From positions 1 through 51,495 of the forward strand of contig CAKZNV010000084.1 in assembly GCA_937132085.1 (NCBI GenBank): a stretch of 51,495 nt of DNA, given 5' to 3'. This DNA is from an uncultured Rubritalea sp. (GTDB lineage Bacteria > Verrucomicrobiota > Verrucomicrobiia > Verrucomicrobiales > Akkermansiaceae). This document shows, one piece after another, positions 1-6,380 of the stretch (positions are counted from its first letter, which is position 1; the number at the start of each line of letters is the position of its first letter). Made by a program: the position numbers and the translations under genes. The notes below the pieces were generated by a model. The model had not been told where the DNA came from. It did not search any database and was given only the letters and a program-made list of their open reading frames with translations.

Positions 1-46
1 CGGTGGGGCAGAATGGGTGTGGGGTGAGGAGTCCGTTGGATGGGTG

Positions 47-264
47 AAGCCTTTGGCTTTGTGTTAGGTGGTTAGGTGGTTAGGTGGTTAGGTGGTTAGG
101 TGGTTAGGTTTTATGTGTTGCTCTATGGTTGGTGGCTTGGGTTGTTGAGGGGTATGTCGCCCTTTCAGGGCTGGGTGGTAGTTGGGGGACTATACCTAGG
201 GCGTTGCCCTAGGCTGGCATAGGGCACACCGTTGGTGTTGTGATAAGGGGTGAGCCTTTGGCTC
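47..264. repeat. Array of GC-rich triloop hairpins (REP-like extragenic element)
   Basis: Five short perfect hairpins with three-base loops sit in a gene-free stretch: 47-59 (AAGCC-TTT-GGCTT), 159-171 (GCCCT-TTC-AGGGC), 195-213 (CCTAGGGC-GTT-GCCCTAGG), 226-238 (ACACC-GTT-GGTGT) and 252-264 (GAGCC-TTT-GGCTC). The first and last share flanking sequence, so parts are internally duplicated. No convincing reading frame covers it. It resembles multi-hairpin extragenic repeats seen in Planctomycetes and Verrucomicrobia genomes; whether it is mobilised by a REP-associated transposase is unknown, as none is in the window. Confidence 0.6.
63..110 (+). repeat. Tandem octamer repeat, six units
   Basis: Six head-to-tail copies of GTTAGGTG, the last ending in T instead of G, run without interruption. 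The unit follows the first hairpin of the array, and a single related unit (GTTATGTGGTTA) follows the last hairpin at about 267-278. A perfect octamer array of this kind is prone to slippage and would be expected to vary in copy number between strains. It lies outside any gene. Confidence 0.85.
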
Positions 265-313
265 TGTGTTATGTGGTTATCCTGCGGTGGAGGGGGCTGC
301 GCTAGGGGGTAGC

Positions 314-345
314 AAAAAGCCTAAGATGGGGATCTTAGGCTTTTT
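314..345 (-). terminator. Intrinsic terminator of the outer-membrane transporter gene
   Basis: A perfect 14-base stem (AAAAAGCCTAAGAT / ATCTTAGGCTTTTT) with a 4-base loop lies just past the 3' end of the minus-strand gene at 373-1374. Because the stem carries A and T runs at its ends it can work in both directions, separating this gene from the repeat array on its left. Confidence 0.85.
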
Positions 346-372
346 GGAGGGAGAGTTTTTTGATTTTTTGGG

Positions 373-1374
373 TTACCAGGCGTATTGGGCGCCTAGTTGG
401 AGGGTCCAGTCTGAGCCTAGTTGGGTGCCGTTTAGGTCTTGGTGGATGGTTTTGCCGATCTCTGCTGCTAGTCTGAGGCCTTGGTCGGAGATGTAGTTGA
501 GTCCGATGAAGAGGTCGGTCTTGTGTCCGCCAGAGTTTGCTGGGTCAGCAGGGGAGGAGAGCACGGGGTTGAGGTTGTGAAGTCCGTTGGTCTGTGTTCC
601 TTGGATGCCGCTCCAGGTGTTGAAGTTGAATCTGGTGTTGATGGCTAGATTCTGGTTGAGGTTTCTGGATACCCAGCCAGTTAGGTTTGCGCTGTCTCCG
701 ATGGAGTATCCTTCGTCGTTGGTGCTGTTATGGATAGTGGCTTTTGCCTGAGTTCCCCATGACCAGTTGTTGTCGATGTAGTGATTGTAGGTGATGGATG
801 GGCTGAGGTCTAGTGTGCCAGATCCTAGCTGCATCGGGTAAGGTAGGTCTCTGCCGATCGCTGGTGCTAGTGGTGCGTTAGCTACTTTTTTATCGGTAGC
901 TCCAGTAGGGAGTGAGAGGCTGAGACCGATGTGTGCGTTGGCATTTTTCACCTTGTGGATCTGGTAGAGAGCTCCGATGGATGTGTCTCCCATTCCGCTG
1001 CTTTTCATGGTCATGCCTTCTGCTCCCGCTGCATTTGCCATTACCATGCTGTTGCGCTTGTAGCTGGTCATGGCTGTTAGGGTGAGTTCGTCAGTAGGGG
1101 CGAACATGAAGCCGAGCATGTTCATGTCCATGGTCATTTCACGTGGAGTCATCATGTAGCCAGTGGATGTCATGTTGGCTGGGACTGAGCTAGATCCTTG
1201 GAAGATCTGGTTCATCTGCATGGTCATGAAACGGTAGGATAGCATTCCTTCTCCAGCTCCATGAGTGTGGTCACCCATAACACCGATCGGTGCGTGGGCG
1301 TCTGGTCGAGATGCTGCTGTGAGAGTCGTGGTGAGTGCGCAGAGTGCGGCTGTTGATTTGATAAATGTGTTCAT
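373..1374 (-). CDS. Outer-membrane transporter, MetA/phenol-degradation-like family
   Basis: A 333-residue protein with an N-terminal signal peptide (about residues 1-25) followed by a Met- and His-rich segment that begins HAPIGVMGDHTHGAGE, then alternating beta-strand sequence ending in aromatic Trp. This is the pattern of the outer-membrane beta-barrel family PF13557 (putative MetA-pathway transporter), which often lies beside copper or other metal resistance genes. The substrate cannot be read from sequence; the Met/His-rich front end hints at soft metals. It is the second gene of a pair with the CxxC protein at 1509-1910, 134 bases upstream, and is closed by a strong terminator. Family fairly sure, function open. 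Confidence 0.7.
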   Translation of the reverse strand: MNTFIKSTAALCALTTTLTAASRPDAHAPIGVMGDHTHGAGEGMLSYRFMTMQMNQIFQGSSSVPANMTSTGYMMTPREMTMDMNMLGFMFAPTDELTLTAMTSYKRNSMVMANAAGAEGMTMKSSGMGDTSIGALYQIHKVKNANAHIGLSLSLPTGATDKKVANAPLAPAIGRDLPYPMQLGSGTLDLSPSITYNHYIDNNWSWGTQAKATIHNSTNDEGYSIGDSANLTGWVSRNLNQNLAINTRFNFNTWSGIQGTQTNGLHNLNPVLSSPADPANSGGHKTDLFIGLNYISDQGLRLAAEIGKTIHQDLNGTQLGSDWTLQLGAQYAW

Positions 1375-1508
1375 TTTGTTAATTGTCTAAGTTGTTTAAT
1401 ATAGGAATAATTTGCCCAGCATACGCGGAGCAGGTGACTTTCTTCAGAAAGAGGAAGTCGATTTGTTAGGGGAGCTTGCCTCAGTAAGTGAGGCTTAGGG
1501 TGAGTTAC

Positions 1509-1910
1509 TTAGACGAGTAACTTTGGCGGAGGGCCGTGAATAGAAGCTAGGAGGCTATAGGGAGGGTAAATGTTAGAAGAGCTATATTGGGCGATAGCTT
1601 TGTAGAGATGGAACTCGTGAGACCTTGGCTGGCTCGATGCGAAATAAGCTGGCTTGAATTCTTCTAGCTTCGGCTGAGGGATTTCTTTTTCGGTGTCGAG
1701 CTGCTGAGCTTTGTATTTAGCGATGGCTCTACATTTCTCGCAGGGATAATCTCCGCTGAAGGTGGAGTCGAAAGCCTGTTCAATTCCTTGCTCTGGGATT
1801 CGGTCGTTGAGCATCGTTCCCCATGCCCACATCTGCATCACAGCTACGTGTGCGTTGAGCATAGTCATGGCTGCCAGCAAACATAAATATTTGCCGATCG
1901 TCAGGTGCAC
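1509..1910 (-). CDS. Small secreted or membrane protein with CxxC motif
   Basis: A 133-residue protein with a GTG start (there is no ATG before codon 15) and a hydrophobic N-terminus (about residues 8-30). A PCEKCRAI motif lies near residue 56, and the C-terminal half is proline-rich and polar. It resembles a loosely conserved verrucomicrobial family with an N-terminal membrane segment, an Asp/Phe-rich stretch and a CxxCxAI motif, somewhat like DUF2946; I cannot name it with certainty. Its place directly upstream of the PF13557-type transporter suggests a shared role, perhaps in metal handling, with the CxxC as ligand or redox pair. This role is inference. Confidence 0.6.
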   Translation of the reverse strand: MHLTIGKYLCLLAAMTMLNAHVAVMQMWAWGTMLNDRIPEQGIEQAFDSTFSGDYPCEKCRAIAKYKAQQLDTEKEIPQPKLEEFKPAYFASSQPRSHEFHLYKAIAQYSSSNIYPPYSLLASIHGPPPKLLV

Positions 1911-2027
1911 GCGATGGAAGATTGAATTGATGATTTCCAGTAGAGGATTGGTGGATTTGGGTAAAGTCTTTTTCGGTTCTGTGAAGCGTTTTTTTGACAG
2001 GGAGTTTTGATACAGAATTTACACAAT

Positions 2028-2075
2028 TTTTCAGAATTAACATAATTTCTTGTGGAGTGGCTGATGTGATTGGCT
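2028..2075 (+). repeat. 48-base direct repeat, copy A
   Basis: The core TAATTTCTTGTGGAGTGGCT recurs 172 bases downstream (copy B). Most differences lie in an 8-base block (AATTAACA here, GGCTAACC in copy B), plus one further substitution. The left part overlaps ACAGAATT-like sequence of the dispersed repeat family described under findings. Confidence 0.75.
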
Positions 2076-2148
2076 GGGTTTTGTGGTGTGTTTTTTTGAG
2101 AGGACGATTACGCTGGTTAGGTTTCTTGGGTAAATCCTGTTTTTGAAA

Positions 2149-2175
2149 GAATTAACATAATGTAACAGAATTTTT
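2149..2175 (+). repeat. Dispersed intergenic repeat (ACAGAATT family), site 1
   Basis: The core AATTAACATAATGTAACAGA followed by ATTTTT also occurs with one or two changes at 42738-42768 on the same strand and at 23058-23087 on the other strand. All three sites are intergenic. Confidence 0.75.
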
Positions 2176-2199
2176 GCCAGATTGATGAAACATATCTAT

Positions 2200-2247
2200 T
2201 TTTCAGGGCTAACCTAATTTCTTGTGGAGTGGCTTATGTGATTGGCT
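2200..2247 (+). repeat. 48-base direct repeat, copy B
   Basis: Second copy of the repeat at 2028-2075, shifted by 172 bases without gaps. The right-hand part is nearly identical while the left is diverged. Confidence 0.75.
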
Positions 2248-2374
2248 CTTTTTAGAGTGGGGTTTCTGTTTTTGGGGGTGATCAAAAGTGTTGCAATTGG
2301 GGTAATTATTTAATAAATACTGATTATCAATTTGTATTAAATAACTGTTTTAGAAAGGTTTTGGGTGTTTGGTG

Positions 2375-2408
2375 TTGACATCAAAGTGCACTAAAGTGTA
2401 AGAAAGTG
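2375..2408 (+). promoter_or_regulatory. mraZ promoter overlapped by three MraZ-type AAAGTG boxes
   Basis: A consensus -35 hexamer TTGACA (2375-2380) is followed by three AAAGTG boxes at 2383-2388, 2393-2398 and 2403-2408, spaced exactly 10 bases apart, one helical turn. A weak -10 (TAAGAA, 2399-2404) falls inside the third box. MraZ proteins bind short direct repeats upstream of their own gene, and AAAGTG-type repeats with this phasing are the operator form described in Mollicutes. Binding here would block RNA polymerase, so autorepression of the dcw operon is the likely outcome. The promoter and its use are inferred. Confidence 0.75.
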
Positions 2409-2469
2409 TGCTAGCAGCGCATTAGCTTCACAATTAGGAGTGAAAAATCGATAACAAGTTAACTATAAT

Positions 2470-2934
2470 ATGAACCATTCAGAACATGCTCTTCAGGGAG
2501 CGTTTGAGCACAAATTGGATCCCAAGTGCAGGGTTTCAGTGCCGGCTGATTGGCGTAATGTGGCAGGTTCTGGTCAGTTAAGGCTTTTGCAGTCATCTAG
2601 TTATGAGTTGCCAGCTTTGAGAGTTCTCACAGAGGAAGAGTATGATGATATGCTGAAGACTGTGGATGCGATGGAAGGTTGGTCGCCAGCTCAGAAGAAG
2701 AAGATGAAGGGCAAGATTCACTCAAGAAGCCAGAAGGTGTCGATGAGTGATCAGGGTAAGCTGCTGGTTCCTAAGGCTTGGTGTAGTCATCCAGAGATTG
2801 AGCCAGGTGAGGCAATCAAGCTAGTAGGTCGTGGCACCTATTTTGAAATTTTGAATCTAGCGAATTACGCAGTGATGGAAGCTAGAGAAGATGAAGAAAC
2901 TAAGATCCTCAATGAGGAGGTAGATTTCTTCTAA
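2470..2934 (+). CDS. mraZ: MraZ, DNA-binding regulator of the dcw cluster
   Basis: A 154-residue protein with two SpoVT/AbrB-like repeats typical of MraZ: the first starts with GAFEHKLDPKCRVSVPADWR (residues 10-29), the second contains VSMSDQGKLLVPKAW near residues 91-105. Each repeat has the LD.K.R.S.P pattern of the family. MraZ forms a ring oligomer, binds direct repeats in front of its own operon and controls division and wall genes. It is the first gene of the cluster, 27 bases before rsmH, and the three AAAGTG boxes 60-90 bases upstream of its start are its probable operator. There is no strong ribosome-binding site directly before the ATG. Length is normal for the family. Confidence 0.95.
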   Translation: MNHSEHALQGAFEHKLDPKCRVSVPADWRNVAGSGQLRLLQSSSYELPALRVLTEEEYDDMLKTVDAMEGWSPAQKKKMKGKIHSRSQKVSMSDQGKLLVPKAWCSHPEIEPGEAIKLVGRGTYFEILNLANYAVMEAREDEETKILNEEVDFF

Positions 2935-2961
2935 GTGTATGATTTATAAGTATCGAAAAGA

Positions 2962-4017
2962 ATGAGACGATTAATTCCAGTGTTATCTACAGGGGTATCT
3001 GAGCAAAAGAGATTTAGCTTGAGATGGGACTTCTGTCGCTGTGAATCTGATGTGAATGAAGGTGGTGATACAGCTTCAAACGAGATCGATTCTGAAGAGT
3101 TAGAGCATTATCATGAAACTGTGCTGCTCGAAGAGTCGGTGCACTTCATGGCACCAGCTAAGGGGAAAGTGCTGATGGACGGCACTCTCGGCGGTGGTGG
3201 GCATACTGAAAAAATGCTTGAAGCAGGTGCAATCGTTTACGGAGTGGATAGAGATCCTGAAGCTCTGGAGTATGCATCGAGAAGGCTTGCCAGATTTGGT
3301 GATAGATTTAGACCAGTGAAAGGTAACTTCGCTGATGCACTGGAGCTGATGAAGCAACAGGGCGTCGATAAGGTGGATGGTGTGCTAGTAGATTTAGGAG
3401 TTTCTTCTCGTCAGTTCGATGAGGCATCTAGAGGGTTTTCCTTTTCTAAAGAAGGTCCGCTAGACATGCGCATGGGAGACACTGGTCCGACAGCAGCAGA
3501 TCTAGTCAACGGCTGGGAAGAATCTGAGCTAGCGAGAATTTTCTGGTGGTATGGTGAGGAACGCTCATCTCGTAAGATCGCTAAGAGACTCTGTGAAGTG
3601 AGAGAAACTAAGCCATTTACGACGACTACTGAGCTAGCGCAATGCATTGAAGAATGTTGTCCGCGGTTTGGTAAGAGAATCCATCCGGCTACTAAGGTTT
3701 TCCAGGCGTTGAGAATAGAAGTGAACGATGAGCTAGGTGCTCTGCGCAAACTTCTGGATACCTCGGACGAGCTTTTAGCGACTGGTGGAAGGCTGTGTGT
3801 GATTAGTTTCCATAGTCTAGAAGATAGAATGGTGAAGAGATTTCTCAAGAGTGCGAGTGCTAAGGAAATCGATAGACCTGAGTGGCCAGCGCCGAAACCA
3901 AATCCAGATTATAAATTTAACATCATAGCAAGAAAGCCAGTGAAAGCTGGAGAAGACGAAGTGAAGAGAAACGCACGCTCCCGAAGTGCGATCCTTAGAG
4001 TCGGTGAACGCATCTAA
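2962..4017 (+). CDS. rsmH: 16S rRNA (cytosine(1402)-N(4))-methyltransferase RsmH
   Basis: SAM-dependent methyltransferase that modifies C1402 in the ribosomal decoding centre. Visible motifs are HETVLLEE (residues 51-58), the SAM-binding DGTLGGGGHTE (73-83), VDRD (95-98), the VDLGVSSRQFD segment and the C-terminal SFHSLEDRMVKRF motif. At 351 residues it is some 40 longer than usual: the first 45 residues are not family-like, so translation may start at GTG 3052 (codon 31) instead of ATG 2962. Neither start has a clear ribosome-binding site. Position after mraZ is the standard dcw order. Confidence 0.95.
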   Translation: MRRLIPVLSTGVSEQKRFSLRWDFCRCESDVNEGGDTASNEIDSEELEHYHETVLLEESVHFMAPAKGKVLMDGTLGGGGHTEKMLEAGAIVYGVDRDPEALEYASRRLARFGDRFRPVKGNFADALELMKQQGVDKVDGVLVDLGVSSRQFDEASRGFSFSKEGPLDMRMGDTGPTAADLVNGWEESELARIFWWYGEERSSRKIAKRLCEVRETKPFTTTTELAQCIEECCPRFGKRIHPATKVFQALRIEVNDELGALRKLLDTSDELLATGGRLCVISFHSLEDRMVKRFLKSASAKEIDRPEWPAPKPNPDYKFNIIARKPVKAGEDEVKRNARSRSAILRVGERI

Positions 4018-4061
4018 GCGAAACGAGCAATACCCAATTCAATCCCCTAACAAACAAAGCA

Positions 4062-4397
4062 ATGAACGCAAAACGTAAAAAGAAGAATTTCAGCCTCAGT
4101 GAGTTAATCTTGCTGGGTCTAGCAACGGTGATCCTAGCAGGTGGCGGTGTGATGCATGCTTATGCAAAGAACCGTGAAGTAGAGCTAGCGAGAAAGATCG
4201 ATGGAGCTAAGAAGGAGATCGAATCCTATAATGAGGCTGTTGCGATGATTAATGTAAAAATAGATCGCAAACTTGACCGTTATCTGATGAAGGAACAACT
4301 ACTTGCACAGGGTTCGTCACTCAGACCGACAGATCCTGGTCAAATTGAGCCAGTCAGAGCCCAGAGAGAAGAGATTTTAATCACAACAAATCCTTAA
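4062..4397 (+). CDS. ftsL: FtsL-like bitopic division protein
   Basis: A 111-residue protein with a basic cytoplasmic N-terminus (NAKRKKK), one membrane segment (about residues 13-33) and a periplasmic part rich in Lys, Glu and Ile with coiled-coil character (about 36-75). FtsL is poorly conserved in sequence, so the call rests on topology, length and position between rsmH and ftsI, where ftsL normally sits. FtsL works with FtsB and FtsQ to activate the FtsWI synthase at the septum. The family assignment is therefore strong by context but weak by sequence. Confidence 0.7.
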   Translation: MNAKRKKKNFSLSELILLGLATVILAGGGVMHAYAKNREVELARKIDGAKKEIESYNEAVAMINVKIDRKLDRYLMKEQLLAQGSSLRPTDPGQIEPVRAQREEILITTNP

Positions 4398-4427
4398 TGG
4401 GAATGCTCTCAAAGCAGAATATATAGA

Positions 4428-6380
4428 ATGGAAAAAACAGCACAGAAACGATGCGTGAACCTTTGCCTGATCCTAGTGGTCGGGCTTAGTGCGTTATCTG
4501 TGCGGCTTGTAATGCTGCAGACCACTGACAGAGAAGGTGGCTCCGGCAAGGCAGGGAAATCTTATGAACGCACCTATCCTCTGTTAGCGAAGAGAGGGAC
4601 AATAGTGGACTGTAATGGTGAGATCATGGCGAAGAGTGCCATCTCACAAACTCTGATCGTAGATAAGTATCACCTAAGAGACCCAAGAACGGTCGCTAAA
4701 GGCATCGCTCGTAGAGAGCTAGGTAATGATCCTAAGTGGGTGGAGTGGGATGACAAAACCCGTAACCGCAAAGTGAAGCTCATGGGCAGAAAGCTCCTAC
4801 TCAAAGAGTATGGGGCTAAATGGTATGTGAACGAACATCTAGACTATGCTTGTTCAGAAATAGCACCCGCTCTAGGGCTGACTAAGGATGAGCTAAAGAA
4901 GCTGATCAATGTCAAGAAGCTCGGAGACAAGGTAATCGCTAAAGATATTTCACCAGACATCGCTTCTCGAATCAAAGAGCTGATCGATGAGAAGAACATC
5001 AAGGGATTCCGTTTTGATGAAGACATGAAGCGCACGTATTGTTCGCCGACAGCCTTCACTCACCTGATGGGATCTACTGGTATGACTAAGGCGTCTAACG
5101 TCGAGCGTGGTATTAGCGGTGTGGAGAGAGCCTACGATGAGCACCTCAAGGGTAGACATGGATTTAAAAAAGAGATGCGTGACCGCAGTGGTGAGATCAT
5201 GCCAGCTTATGAGGGAAGCACTTTAGCTCCTATTAATGGTAATGTTGTCCAGTTGACCATCGATATGGGCATCCAGACGATCGTGGAGGAACAGCTAGAT
5301 TTAGCTGTGAAAGAATATGATCCAGTGCGAGCAACGATCATTATCATGGATCCTAATACGGGTGACATTTTAGCTTTTGCTAGCAGACCGCATTTCAACT
5401 TATCGACTCGTAAGGGAATTGTAGAGTTCGGGTTTAACTTCGGTCTTCAGGGTAGCTATGAGCCTGGATCTACCTTTAAAATGGTGGCTGTGGCTGCTGC
5501 ACTAGATTTAAGATTGAAGAGGCTAGACGACAAGATTTTCTGCCACAATGGCTATTACAGAAATACCAACCCTAAGTTTACTGTCAGAGACGACTATCCT
5601 AAGGAGTATCTTAAAGTGTGGGAAATCCCGCAGAAGTCTAACAATATAGGCACTTATATGCTGGCGAAGATGGTTGGCTATGATCGGTATATGAATTACG
5701 CACGAGGATTTGGTTTCGGAATACCTACTGATCTGGGAGTGGGCAGTGAGTCTAAAGGTAAGCTCCCTAAAAAGTTCAATGCGGTAGATTTTTCGAGAAA
5801 CAGCTACGGCTATGCATTGACTGTGACTCCTCTGCAAATCGCCAATTTCTACTCAGTAATGGCCAATGGAGGCAAGCTGATGAAGCCTAGACTGATCAAG
5901 AAGGTGGATAACTACATGGGTGAAACTGTGATGGAATTTAAGCCAGAAGTAGTGCGCAGAGTGATCAGTGAACGTGCTGCGAGAGACTGTCGCACGGCTC
6001 TAGAAACAGTAGTGCAAAAAGGAGGAACTGCTACCAGAGCAGATGTTCCCGGCTACACAGAAGGTGGTAAGACAGGGACTGCTGAGAAGTGGGATCCAGA
6101 ACTAGGTGAGCTCTATCTGCATGAGAGATCAGGCAAGATGCGTAAGAGAGGAGCCTACAGTAAGACGAAAAAGACGGTGTCATTCGCAGGGATGTTACCG
6201 ATCGATAAGCCTGAGTTCGTCTGCGTGGTAGTGGTGGAAGAGCCTAGGGCTGAGAAAGATTTTAATTTTGGTGGAGGCACAGTAGCGGCTCCAATCTGGC
6301 GTGAGACCATGAAACAAGTGGCAGCTTATAGAAACATAACTCCGAGTGAGGAGCTAGAATCAGAACTAGGAAAAAGATAA
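4428..6380 (+). CDS. ftsI: Peptidoglycan transpeptidase FtsI (PBP3/PBP2-type)
   Basis: Class B penicillin-binding protein of 650 residues that cross-links septal peptidoglycan in the periplasm. An N-terminal membrane anchor (about 10-32) is followed by a dimerisation domain starting near the RTYPLLAKRGTIVDCNGE segment and a transpeptidase domain. The catalytic motifs are all present: STFK with the active serine at residue 348, SNN at 404-406 and KTG at 548-550. The C-terminus has no PASTA domain. Its TAA stop overlaps the ATG of murE by one base, so the two are translationally coupled. Its partner is the FtsW glycosyltransferase encoded at the end of the cluster. Confidence 0.95.
   Translation: MEKTAQKRCVNLCLILVVGLSALSVRLVMLQTTDREGGSGKAGKSYERTYPLLAKRGTIVDCNGEIMAKSAISQTLIVDKYHLRDPRTVAKGIARRELGNDPKWVEWDDKTRNRKVKLMGRKLLLKEYGAKWYVNEHLDYACSEIAPALGLTKDELKKLINVKKLGDKVIAKDISPDIASRIKELIDEKNIKGFRFDEDMKRTYCSPTAFTHLMGSTGMTKASNVERGISGVERAYDEHLKGRHGFKKEMRDRSGEIMPAYEGSTLAPINGNVVQLTIDMGIQTIVEEQLDLAVKEYDPVRATIIIMDPNTGDILAFASRPHFNLSTRKGIVEFGFNFGLQGSYEPGSTFKMVAVAAALDLRLKRLDDKIFCHNGYYRNTNPKFTVRDDYPKEYLKVWEIPQKSNNIGTYMLAKMVGYDRYMNYARGFGFGIPTDLGVGSESKGKLPKKFNAVDFSRNSYGYALTVTPLQIANFYSVMANGGKLMKPRLIKKVDNYMGETVMEFKPEVVRRVISERAARDCRTALETVVQKGGTATRADVPGYTEGGKTGTAEKWDPELGELYLHERSGKMRKRGAYSKTKKTVSFAGMLPIDKPEFVCVVVVEEPRAEKDFNFGGGTVAAPIWRETMKQVAAYRNITPSEELESELGKR

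Larger units (their letters stand above)
1911..2469. other. Gene-free intergenic region with repeats and divergent promoters
   Basis: This stretch separates the minus-strand CxxC gene from mraZ. It has no credible gene. It holds two diverged copies of a 48-base direct repeat, one copy of a dispersed ACAGAATT-type repeat, an AT-rich block around 2300-2345, and the mraZ promoter with its operator. Confidence 0.7.

Noticed and set aside
2962-3051. RsmH N-terminal 30 residues as a true extension
   Set aside because: The stretch has no family similarity and a GTG start at 3052 gives a normal-size protein. It is kept in the coordinates because the start cannot be decided, but I do not claim a new domain.
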